This document shows positions 16,403-23,402 of a stretch of DNA of 64,000 bases, in pieces. The notes below the pieces were generated by a model that saw only the letters and a program-made list of their open reading frames with translations, was not told the origin of the DNA and ran no database searches. The DNA is taken from contig NZ_CP136422.1 of NCBI RefSeq assembly GCF_034355335.1, forward strand, positions 1,243,001 to 1,307,000, written 5' to 3'. A program made the translations under genes and the position numbers. This stretch comes from Blautia coccoides. GTDB lineage: Bacteria > Bacillota > Clostridia > Lachnospirales > Lachnospiraceae. How positions within the stretch are numbered: position 1 is the stretch's first letter; each line of letters starts with the position of its first letter.

Positions 16403-17830
16403 CTATTTCCTAAGATTTTCTGCAAGCTTTTCCAGATATGTTTTCTGCCACTCGTTCATTGCCGCAAGTTTCTCCATGGATGATTTCTGAAGATTCTTCA
16501 GTGTCTCTATCCCCTCTTTTGGAATGTTTGAAAAGCTTTTCAGGTTCTCTATACTTTCCAGGGACGACTGCTGTAAATTCCGCAGCGTCTCAATTCCATT
16601 CATGGCGTTTCCTGTAACAGTAATCACCTCGTCGGAGAAGCGCTTCTGGCTGACATATTCTTTACGGGCATATTTCTCTTTGACTATCTCATAGCGCTGT
16701 GCCGCCCTTGCTACGCTGTCCTCCCAGGATAGGTAAAGCGTGTTCATGGCATGCTGTCCTACCTGTGCCATCACTTCCGGATGCTCCTGTGTACGCTTTA
16801 GCAGAGAATACATGCCTTCAGCATTCTCTTCACATAGGAATCCATTCACACCATCCATGATCCCCTCTGCCGCACAACTGTCTTTTATAAGTGCACTTGC
16901 CAGTCCGCAGGCTGCCGCCTCACGAACCACAAGGCCATTTGTATCATAGCTGGAAGAAAACAGAAACAGATCTGCCCTGCAGTACCAGGCACGAAGAACA
17001 TCCCTGTCATAGATTGCCCCTGTAAAGATGCATTGGTCCCTGATCCCTGCTTCTTCCGTATACTTTTCCATTTCTTCTTTGTCTTTTCCTTTTCCGATCA
17101 GGACCAGACGAAATGGTTTGTGATCTTCTTTTAATCTGCGCAGTCCGTCAAATACAATTTTTAGGCCTTTGTACCACATCATTCTTCCAACAAAGAGATA
17201 AACAGGTACACCCTCCGGCAGATCCGCTCCTTTGGCTGCTTTTTGTATATCCTCCTGTGATACACGGCCTTTTGGAATATCAACGCCATTCTGCATTACA
17301 ATGTAATCACCTTTATATCCAAGGGAACGAAGGTTTTCTCCGGCCCCTTCACTGACTGTCCACACTTCATCACAGGCATTGATATTATCTACGATCAGGC
17401 TTACTGCCTGCTTCTGCAGGATGCCGGACTTGATCGTTTTGGCAATGTCTATATCAAATTTTGTGTGGTAAGTAAATACAAGCGGAACGTCAACATGTCT
17501 GCGCAGGATACGTGCCAAAACAGTGGACATAAATGGACAGTGGCTGTGGATCAGATCACAGTTTACCTCTTTTAAGTCCTTCATTGCGCTGACAGAGAAC
17601 GGATAGCCTGCCCGGTAATTCAACAGCTCTGTTGTATCAAAGCTCCGGTAACGGATGACCGGGAATGGAAACTTCTCATCCTCAGCATCAGGATGGTATG
17701 GAACCGCTACATAGGCACGTCCGAAGTTTTTCTGGTAAAAAGCTGCATAATTGGTCACCGCGTTGGCAACTCCATCGATCAGTGGAGGAAAAGAATCGTT
17801 CATTAAACATATTGTATTTTCCTTTGACAT
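16403..17830 (-). CDS. GT4-family glycosyltransferase (diacylglycerol glucosyltransferase-like)
   Basis: A 475-residue GT-B glycosyltransferase. The N-terminal lobe has NDSFPPLIDGVANAVTNYA and IHSHCPFMSTVLAR. The C-terminal lobe has VPVYLFVGRMMWYKGL and the nucleotide-sugar site FLFSSSYDTNGLVVREAAAC, where the family EX7E region lies. The fold resembles 1,2-diacylglycerol 3-glucosyltransferases, but the acceptor is not proven. An unusual C-terminal tail of about 60 residues holds three LESIENL/IETLKNLQKSS-type repeats that may form an amphipathic helix or coiled coil for membrane contact. The start at 17830 is set by AGGGAG 7 nt upstream. Confidence 0.85.
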   Translation of the reverse strand: MSKENTICLMNDSFPPLIDGVANAVTNYAAFYQKNFGRAYVAVPYHPDAEDEKFPFPVIRYRSFDTTELLNYRAGYPFSVSAMKDLKEVNCDLIHSHCPFMSTVLARILRRHVDVPLVFTYHTKFDIDIAKTIKSGILQKQAVSLIVDNINACDEVWTVSEGAGENLRSLGYKGDYIVMQNGVDIPKGRVSQEDIQKAAKGADLPEGVPVYLFVGRMMWYKGLKIVFDGLRRLKEDHKPFRLVLIGKGKDKEEMEKYTEEAGIRDQCIFTGAIYDRDVLRAWYCRADLFLFSSSYDTNGLVVREAAACGLASALIKDSCAAEGIMDGVNGFLCEENAEGMYSLLKRTQEHPEVMAQVGQHAMNTLYLSWEDSVARAAQRYEIVKEKYARKEYVSQKRFSDEVITVTGNAMNGIETLRNLQQSSLESIENLKSFSNIPKEGIETLKNLQKSSMEKLAAMNEWQKTYLEKLAENLRK

Positions 17831-18500
17831 AGTAATCTCCCTCTGCTTTTTTATTTTGTCCTTTGTGAGAAATGTTGTATCAGGCTGCTTAGATTTCCAT
17901 ATGGGGGTGATTTGGATTATCAGCATACTTTATGAATAGTATCTGTTTATTTTTTGTTTTTAAAGTATATCATGTTTATTGTGAAAGATATAGATAATTT
18001 GGCGGATTCTCTTCAATTTAGGTTGCTATTCAGCTTATAGGCTTCATAGCAGCAAAAATATGTATACAGACTGCAAAAACCACAGTCTGGCGCGTGGCCG
18101 CCTTGGGATTGCCTTTCAAATACAAGGCAGCGTCTCGCGGGACAGTGGAAGGCTGAACTGTTACCAATTTGGTCCTTTTTACTCATTATCCGGTTGCATT
18201 TAAAAGGTATTTCTGATAGAATAAAATAGAACATACGTTCTTGGGCGCTGTAGTTATTTTTAGAAAGAATATTACCGGTTGACAGCCATGTGAAAGTTTT
18301 AATATGTCCCGGTTTGTGTTATACTATATTAATATATTTCGGCCAGCTTTGCGTCACAATTTGTCCCAATGGATTTTCAGACACATTCGGGAATACCTGA
18401 ACACAAAGATTTTACTAAAATCATAGTCCATAAAGAACTCTGGCCACCCAGTTTTATGTTTCTGCTTTGTATTAAAAATTTTGTTGTATAAAGGAGCACT
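17831..18500. other. Gene-poor stretch before the decayed nuclease gene
   Basis: About 670 bp without a supported gene. It is AT-rich apart from a cysteine-coding minus-strand stretch around 18030-18190 that could be a dispersed repeat or relic. That stretch contains GHAPDCGFCSLYTYFCCYEA in one frame but no ribosome site. A possible promoter lies near 18317-18325. Confidence 0.5.
18317..18325 (+). promoter_or_regulatory. Possible extended -10 promoter upstream of the truncated uvrB
   Basis: TGTTATACT forms an extended -10 (TG one base before TATACT at 18320-18325). A weak TTTTAA lies 17 bp upstream. It would transcribe the nuclease relic and the uvrB 5' fragment and could run on into the element. 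Confidence 0.35.
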
Positions 18501-19029
18501 ATGACAGAAACCTATTGGTTGATAGGTAAATATATAGTTGAATGTGAACAAGAGGGGAATATTAAAGCGAAATGCGGAAAAGGACTGCTGACAACATCAT
18601 CGAAAGAATTAACATTGAGATTAGGAAAAGGATATAGCCGACATAATTTAAACAACATGAAAAAATTTATTTAAAATATCCAAATTGTCAGACAGTGTCT
18701 GACAAATTAACTTGGTCTCATATATGCGAACTGATTAAACTTGATGATAGTTTGGAGAGAAACTTTTACGAGAAACAAACTGTAAATGAAAAGTGGAGTG
18801 TGCGAGAACTTCAACGTCAAATGGAGTCAGCGTTATTTATGCGGCTTGCAGTAATGCTCCAATCGGGATTATTTTGAGTAAAAATAAAGATGAACTACTT
18901 GTAGAATATGCTACCTACGGAATGGACAGTAATTTGTTTGTTTCAAAATATGAATTGTATTTACCGAATAGAAGAGAACTGGAACGATTAGTAAAGAACA
19001 ATATTGAAGATGATAAAAATCATAGATAG
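18501..19029 (+). pseudogene. Decayed YhcG/DUF1016-type PD-(D/E)XK nuclease gene
   Basis: The remains of a gene of the YhcG (DUF1016) family are spread over three frames. From the ATG at 18501, after AAGGAG, it reads TYWLIGKYIVECEQEG and LGKGYSRHNLNNMKKF, then hits a stop near 18672 through a one-base frameshift. The next frame reads LTWSHICELIKLDDSLER and KWSVRELQRQMESALFMRLA. A third frame carries the C-terminus (ILSKNKDELLVEYATYGMDS, then LYLPNRRELERLV). The middle of the nuclease domain is missing between the last two parts, so it cannot be functional. It lies just upstream of the uvrB fragment. Confidence 0.75.
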
Positions 19030-19046
19030 ATTCACAAGGAGAACAT

Positions 19047-19319
19047 ATGGACCATTTTAATTTAGTATCAGAATACTCCCCAACCGGCGACCAGCCCCAG
19101 GCTATCCAAGCCTTAGTAAAAGGCTTCAAGGAAGGCAACCAATGCGAGACTTTGCTTGGTGTTACCGGTTCGGGTAAGACGTTTACGATGGCAAACGTTA
19201 TACAACAATTGAATAAACCAACGTTGATCATTGCGCATAATAAGACTCTGGCGGCGCAGCTATATGGAGAGTTCAAGGAATTCTTCCCGAACAATGCAGT
19301 AGAGTATTTTGTCTCCTAG
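19047..19319 (+). pseudogene. uvrB: uvrB 5' fragment cut off by the integrated element
   Basis: Ninety codons of the excinuclease subunit UvrB with a normal AAGGAG and ATG. They include [20 protein letters not shown], the Walker [14 protein letters not shown] and [13 protein letters not shown], ending EYFVS. The reading then meets a TAG (19317-19319) made by the junction with the element. In intact UvrB the next residues are [10 protein letters not shown], and these are found only in the copy at the right end of the element. The fragment differs from that copy in about one residue in six, so they are not a recent duplication. The peptide lacks the DNA-binding and most helicase motifs. Confidence 0.92.
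19302..19318 (+). repeat. attL core (17 bp)
   Basis: GAGTATTTTGTCTCCTA is repeated exactly at 60048-60064. It encodes EYFVS-Y of UvrB. Similarity extends upstream with one mismatch over GCAGT(A/G). To the right of the repeat the left copy enters element DNA and the right copy continues uvrB. Confidence 0.9.
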
Positions 19320-19325
19320 CATGAG

Positions 19326-19445
19326 AAAGTCACAAAACAGGTGGTATTTTGTGGTATGTGGGTGGTTGAACATCCAGATGTTGTGGAAGTGGTAGTGGTG
19401 AGAGTATAGGTGAAAAGCGGGTGGATGAAGAGGTTTTGTGACTTT
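19326..19445. repeat. Inverted-repeat arms at the left element end
   Basis: AAAGTCACAAAAC (19326-19338) is matched by its complement GTTTTGTGACTTT (19433-19445), with 94 bp between. The space is rich in GTGG words and nearly lacks C on the top strand. A matching pair with almost the same spacing lies at the right end (59658-59778). These are likely binding sites for the recombinase or excisionase, which is inference. Confidence 0.7.
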
Positions 19446-19536
19446 TCATTTCCTGCTTTTTCGGTTATAGAATGCAAAAAATTGATGTATAGGGGGTGAA
19501 AAGTTGGTAAGATAGATCGGGAGGTGTGAGAAGTAA

Positions 19537-19989
19537 ATGGGAATAAAAATAAATGGGGTATCAATTCCGGTAGGTGGGATATCTTGGGAATATACTGAGT
19601 CTAAGAAAAAGGGTATACAAGAGATGTTTTATTATTTGGAATCAAAGAGAATTTTAACCAATCCAATGGAAATGGAGATCAAAGAGTGGAGTGAAAAATC
19701 AGCTATAGAAATAAAAAATAAACTGGTAGAAATACTTTCTAAATATGAGTATGATCGGATTACTGTAAAAATTATCAAAGCAATGATTGATACATGTAAC
19801 GAATTTTTAGATGATATGCAGAAAATTGATGCAAGTGGAATTATATATAAAAATTCACAAAAGGATTGGTGTGATATGCGTTATTCTGCTGCAATGAAGA
19901 AATTTCGTAAAAATTTTAGGTATAATATAAAATTGCTTACAGAAGAATATGATATAGAATTTTTGAAAGAAATTCCAGAAGAATATTAA
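19537..19989 (+). CDS. Small protein of unknown function (DUF6650-like?)
   Basis: A 150-residue soluble protein at the left end of the element. The N-terminus INGVSIPVGGISWEY resembles a small family of uncharacterised proteins (perhaps DUF6650; I am not sure). The rest is mostly helical and charged, with no membrane segment and no catalytic motif that I recognise. A GGGAGG lies about 12 nt before the ATG. It is 65 bp upstream of the HEPN-like gene on the same strand and shares its low GC content, so the two may act together. Confidence 0.6.
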   Translation: MGIKINGVSIPVGGISWEYTESKKKGIQEMFYYLESKRILTNPMEMEIKEWSEKSAIEIKNKLVEILSKYEYDRITVKIIKAMIDTCNEFLDDMQKIDASGIIYKNSQKDWCDMRYSAAMKKFRKNFRYNIKLLTEEYDIEFLKEIPEEY

Positions 19990-20054
19990 ATAAACGAAGA
20001 TGTAGAAAATGAAATAATTGGTAAATACAATTTGTGAAAGATGAAGGTAAAGCG

Positions 20055-21287
20055 ATGCAAGATATGATGTGGCCTAGACAAGATGCGAATATTATGGATT
20101 ATGGCAAAGAAAGTTTATACAAATTCAATTTAAAATGTTCGGGGAATGTAAGCGAGAACTTTTCAAAGTTTGGAGACGTTTTTTTTAAAGCAGCACATGT
20201 GATTACGGAATATATATTGGAAAGACAGAGAATTGGTGAATTAGATTGTTATTTTTTCCCAGTGGCATATTTATATAGACACAGTTTAGAATTGAAATTG
20301 AAAGCTATTGCTTTTAAATATATTGAAGATTCGGGAGAAATATTTATTAAAGAAACTTTTCATAATCTTATTAAAATTTTAGAGTATATTGAACCTTTCA
20401 TAAGAGATGAAATAAACACTGATGAAGATGCATATTTATGGATGAAAGCTCTTTTTGAAGATATGAATCCTATTGATAAAGATTCAGATGCTTTTCGTTA
20501 TCCTTTTAAAATTGAAATAAGGAAAGATGAAGTATGGGGAGACAAGCAGTACACAATAAAGAAGTTTTTTGAGGGACAAAAACACATCAATTTAATTGCG
20601 TTCGCAAATAAGATGGAAATAGTATTTGACATATTGTGTTCATATTATGAGAATAAAAAGAAAAGATATGAAGAGTATAAAAAATATAATACAGTTTTTT
20701 TAGAAGAAGGCGGGGAGTATTATTGCCAAAGCGTAATAGGATATGATTATAGTAAAGCATTTTATGGACCTATGGTAAAGGGATACTCTGAATCAGCAGA
20801 ATATTTGGGAGATTTAATAATTGGTGATTCAAAGTTAAAAGAAACGTATTTTTTCCCAATGTGCTATCTATACAGAAATGCATTGGAATTAGAATTAAAA
20901 CAAATATGGTTTGAAGAGTGTGCTTTTGGATTTCAGGAAAGATGTAAAAAGTTATCGAAGAGTAAGCACTCATTTGAAAAATTGTGGAATATGATAAATG
21001 AAGACTTAATTCGCCATTCCCAAGGAGAGGGAGATAAATCTGTTATCACATATGCAGAACGATATATATTACAAATAAATGCGTTAGATTCCTCCTCAAG
21101 TGTGTTTAGGTATCCAGTAAATAAATATGGAAGATATCATTTTGTAAAGAATAAATATGTTGATGCAAGAAATGTTGGTGAATTTTTTAAAGAAATATCT
21201 GAGTTTTTGCAGTGTGTTGATATGATGATGGATGATCATAATCAGTGTTTAGCTGATATGGCAGCTGAATATGCAGACTACTATTAA
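20055..21287 (+). CDS. Tandem HEPN-like protein, possible defence factor
   Basis: A protein of about 410 residues built as an internal duplication. Each half starts with YFFPxxYLYRxxLELxLKxI (about residues 66-85 and 265-284), continues with a KxxH/FHN helix (FHNLIKILEYI and KHSFEKLWNMI) and ends with an FRYP motif followed by a long helix. The YRHxLELxLK pattern is typical of HEPN-fold helical domains, many of which are RNases in toxin or phage-defence systems. The canonical Rx4-6H is not certain here. The ATG at 20055 has GAAGG upstream; an in-frame GTG at 20034 lacks a ribosome site. A terminator hairpin follows. Activity is not established. Confidence 0.55.
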   Translation: MQDMMWPRQDANIMDYGKESLYKFNLKCSGNVSENFSKFGDVFFKAAHVITEYILERQRIGELDCYFFPVAYLYRHSLELKLKAIAFKYIEDSGEIFIKETFHNLIKILEYIEPFIRDEINTDEDAYLWMKALFEDMNPIDKDSDAFRYPFKIEIRKDEVWGDKQYTIKKFFEGQKHINLIAFANKMEIVFDILCSYYENKKKRYEEYKKYNTVFLEEGGEYYCQSVIGYDYSKAFYGPMVKGYSESAEYLGDLIIGDSKLKETYFFPMCYLYRNALELELKQIWFEECAFGFQERCKKLSKSKHSFEKLWNMINEDLIRHSQGEGDKSVITYAERYILQINALDSSSSVFRYPVNKYGRYHFVKNKYVDARNVGEFFKEISEFLQCVDMMMDDHNQCLADMAAEYADYY

Positions 21288-21309
21288 AAAATCTTGCAAT
21301 ATAATACAT

Positions 21310-21345
21310 AGCCGATTGGTTCACCAAGAATCAGTCGGCTTTTTC
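21310..21345 (+). terminator. Terminator after the HEPN-like gene
   Basis: AGCCGATTG (21310-21318) pairs with CAGTCGGCT (21332-21340), followed by TTTTTC. The hairpin and its flanks resemble the one at 31393-31434. Confidence 0.75.
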
Positions 21346-21362
21346 ATACCCATTTTTATACA

Positions 21363-21395
21363 TAGCCAGTCCCGTAAAACGGATTGGCTATTAAA
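21363..21395 (+). terminator. Hairpin / attenuator just before parA
   Basis: TAGCCAGTCC (21363-21372) pairs with GGATTGGCTA (21381-21390), followed by TTAAATTTTT. It lies only about 15 nt before the parA ribosome site, so it may terminate upstream transcripts or attenuate parA. Confidence 0.6.
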
Positions 21396-21419
21396 TTTTT
21401 CGAGGAAGGAGGAAATCAT

Positions 21420-22247
21420 ATGACCAAGTGTAAAGTAATTGCCCTTGCAAATCAGAAGGGAGGAACAGCCAAGACCACAACAACATTAAATCTTGGAATT
21501 GGTCTTGCACATCAGGGGCGAAAAGTATTATTGGTCGATGCTGATCCACAGGGAGATTTAACAACTGCATTGGGGTGGACGAATGCGGACAGTCTTCCGG
21601 TTACATTGGAAACGCAGATGAAGAAGATATTACAAGATGAACCATTTGTGTATAATGAAGGCATTTTGCACCATGAAGAAGGAGTAGATATTATTCCGAC
21701 CAACATTGAATTATCGGGCATGGAAATTTCACTGGTAAATGCCATGAGCAGAGAGCAGACTTTAAAGCTGTATCTGTCAGATTTGAAAAAGGATTATGAT
21801 TATATTCTGATTGATTGTATGCCTAGTTTGGGAATGTTGACTATCAATGCATTAGCTGCCGCAGACAGTGTAATTGTTCCAGTGCAGGCTCATTATCTTC
21901 CATTAAAGGGTATGACACAGCTAATGAAAACAATCGGTAAGGTGCAGAGACAGTTAAATCCTAATCTGAAGATTGATGGAGTATTGCTGACACTTGCAGA
22001 TATGAGAACAAAACTTGCAAGGACAACAGAGGATAGCCTTAGAGAAAATTATGGAAAGCATATCAGAATTTTCAAAACGGTTATTCCAGTGGCTATCACA
22101 GCGGCAGAAAGCAGTGCAGCAGGACAGAGCATTTATGAGTATGACAAAAATGGAACTGTTGCAAAGGCGTATGCAGAATTTACGAGGGAGGTGATTCATT
22201 GTGGCGAAAAACAGAGAAATAAACATGAATCTTCCTTCAGCAGATGA
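21420..22247 (+). CDS. parA: ParA-family ATPase
   Basis: A 275-residue Walker-type partition ATPase. The deviant Walker A is NQKGGTAKTTTTLNLG, followed by LLVDADPQGDLTTALGW and the Walker B DYILIDCMPSLGMLTINAL. It acts on element DNA together with ParB, helping the excised circular form to be kept at cell division. AAGGAGG precedes the ATG at 21420. The gene overlaps parB by 47 nt, which implies translational coupling. ParA at the head of the module is usual for Tn1549-like elements. Confidence 0.93.
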   Translation: MTKCKVIALANQKGGTAKTTTTLNLGIGLAHQGRKVLLVDADPQGDLTTALGWTNADSLPVTLETQMKKILQDEPFVYNEGILHHEEGVDIIPTNIELSGMEISLVNAMSREQTLKLYLSDLKKDYDYILIDCMPSLGMLTINALAAADSVIVPVQAHYLPLKGMTQLMKTIGKVQRQLNPNLKIDGVLLTLADMRTKLARTTEDSLRENYGKHIRIFKTVIPVAITAAESSAAGQSIYEYDKNGTVAKAYAEFTREVIHCGEKQRNKHESSFSR

Positions 22248-23136
22248 CCTTTTTACAACGCAGGAAGAAAGAGACCATAAGGATCAGGAGTATGTAAAAG
22301 ATATTTCTATTTATGAAATTACAGATTTCCCGAATCATCCGTTTAAGGTAAAAATGGATGATAAGATGTTGGAAACTATCGAAAGCGTGCGTGACCATGG
22401 CGTATTAGTCCCAGCACTTGTCAGGGAAAAGCCAACAGGCGGGTATGAAATGCTTTCTGGACACCGTAGAAAAATGGCAAGTGAACTGGCTGGAAAAGAG
22501 ACAATGCCATGCATTGTAAGAAATCTTAGTGATGACCAAGCAGTCATTGTCATGGTTGACAGCAATCTTCAGCGAGAAGAAATCTTACCATCCGAAAAGG
22601 CATTTGCTTATAAAATGAAGCTAGATGCTATGAAGAGACAGGGACAGAGGAGAGATTTGACTTCTGTGCCACTGGCACAGAAGTTTAAAGGTAAAACTTC
22701 AAGAGAAATATTAGGTGAACAAGTTGGAGAAAGCCAAGACCAAATCCGTCGCTATATCCGCCTTACGGAACTTATCCCGGAAATCCTTGAAATGGTCGAT
22801 GACAAAAAGATTTCTATGCGTCCGGCGGTGGAGCTGTCCTATTTGACGAAGGAGGAACAGGAGATATTGTACGACACCATGGAGTCGGAGGCTTGTACCC
22901 CAAGTCATGCACAGGCAATTAAAATCCGCAAATTTTCAGCAGAAGGAAGGTTAAATGAAGATGTTTTACTGTCGATTATGGCAGAGGAAAAGCCGAACCA
23001 GGTAGAGCAATGGAAAATTCCAAAGAATCGACTGAAAAAATATTTTCCATCGGGAACTTCACAGCAGAAAATGGAGGAAACCATTATCAAAGCACTGGAA
23101 TTATACCGGAAACGGGAAAAAAGCAGGGAACGATAG
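22201..23136 (+). CDS. parB: ParB/RepB/Spo0J-family partition protein
   Basis: A 311-residue DNA-binding partition partner. It has the N-terminal ParB/Srx fold (YEITDFPNHPFKVKMDDKML, then LSGHRRKMASEL and the ERR-like NLQREEILPSEKA). A central helix-turn-helix follows (GKTSREILGEQVGESQDQIR), and then a helical tail. The start is the GTG at 22201 after GGGAGGTGATT. It overlaps the end of parA. A centromere-like site was not identified. The gene-free gap after it carries repeats that could be a transfer origin. Confidence 0.9.
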   Translation: MAKNREINMNLPSADDLFTTQEERDHKDQEYVKDISIYEITDFPNHPFKVKMDDKMLETIESVRDHGVLVPALVREKPTGGYEMLSGHRRKMASELAGKETMPCIVRNLSDDQAVIVMVDSNLQREEILPSEKAFAYKMKLDAMKRQGQRRDLTSVPLAQKFKGKTSREILGEQVGESQDQIRRYIRLTELIPEILEMVDDKKISMRPAVELSYLTKEEQEILYDTMESEACTPSHAQAIKIRKFSAEGRLNEDVLLSIMAEEKPNQVEQWKIPKNRLKKYFPSGTSQQKMEETIIKALELYRKREKSRER

Positions 23137-23402
23137 GCATTTTGACACCAAGGGAGAAGTCTATCCGTTGGTGGTCAATGAAAAATCAGCGTTTTCCTGT
23201 TTTCCCCTCCCCACACCCTACCCCTTTGGTTTACCAGCAGATTACCAGCCGAAAAGACAATAAGGAGCCGGGAATCTCTTTTCTTTCGGCAGGTCAGAAA
23301 TTCCCACATCCTGCATGGCAGCAGGGAGCAAACAGCATAAAGCAACATCAGGCGTTCCAGACGGACGTCTTTTTTGGATTGAAAAGAAAGGAATTGTAAA
23401 AA
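23137..23402. other. Gene-free gap after parB, candidate oriT
   Basis: The 266 bp between parB and the adhesin gene hold a pyrimidine-rich tract (about 23203-23226), two copies of TTACCAGC 11 bp apart (23231 and 23242), and a GGGAAT/ATTCCC inverted repeat (23270-23275 and 23300-23305). Right after these is ATCCTGC (23308-23314), the same core as the nick site of RP4- and T-DNA-type MOBP relaxases. A weak hairpin before TTTTTT (about 23356-23375) may be a terminator. An origin of transfer is plausible but unproven. Confidence 0.35.

Noticed and set aside
19340..19430. GTGG-rich repeats in the left end as a CRISPR-like or iteron array
   Set aside because: The words are short, irregularly spaced and not separated by spacers. 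They are noted only as part of the end structure.
23010..23399. A 129-codon frame running from inside parB into the following gap
   Set aside because: It starts within parB in another frame without a ribosome site. The gap is better explained by repeats and a possible oriT.
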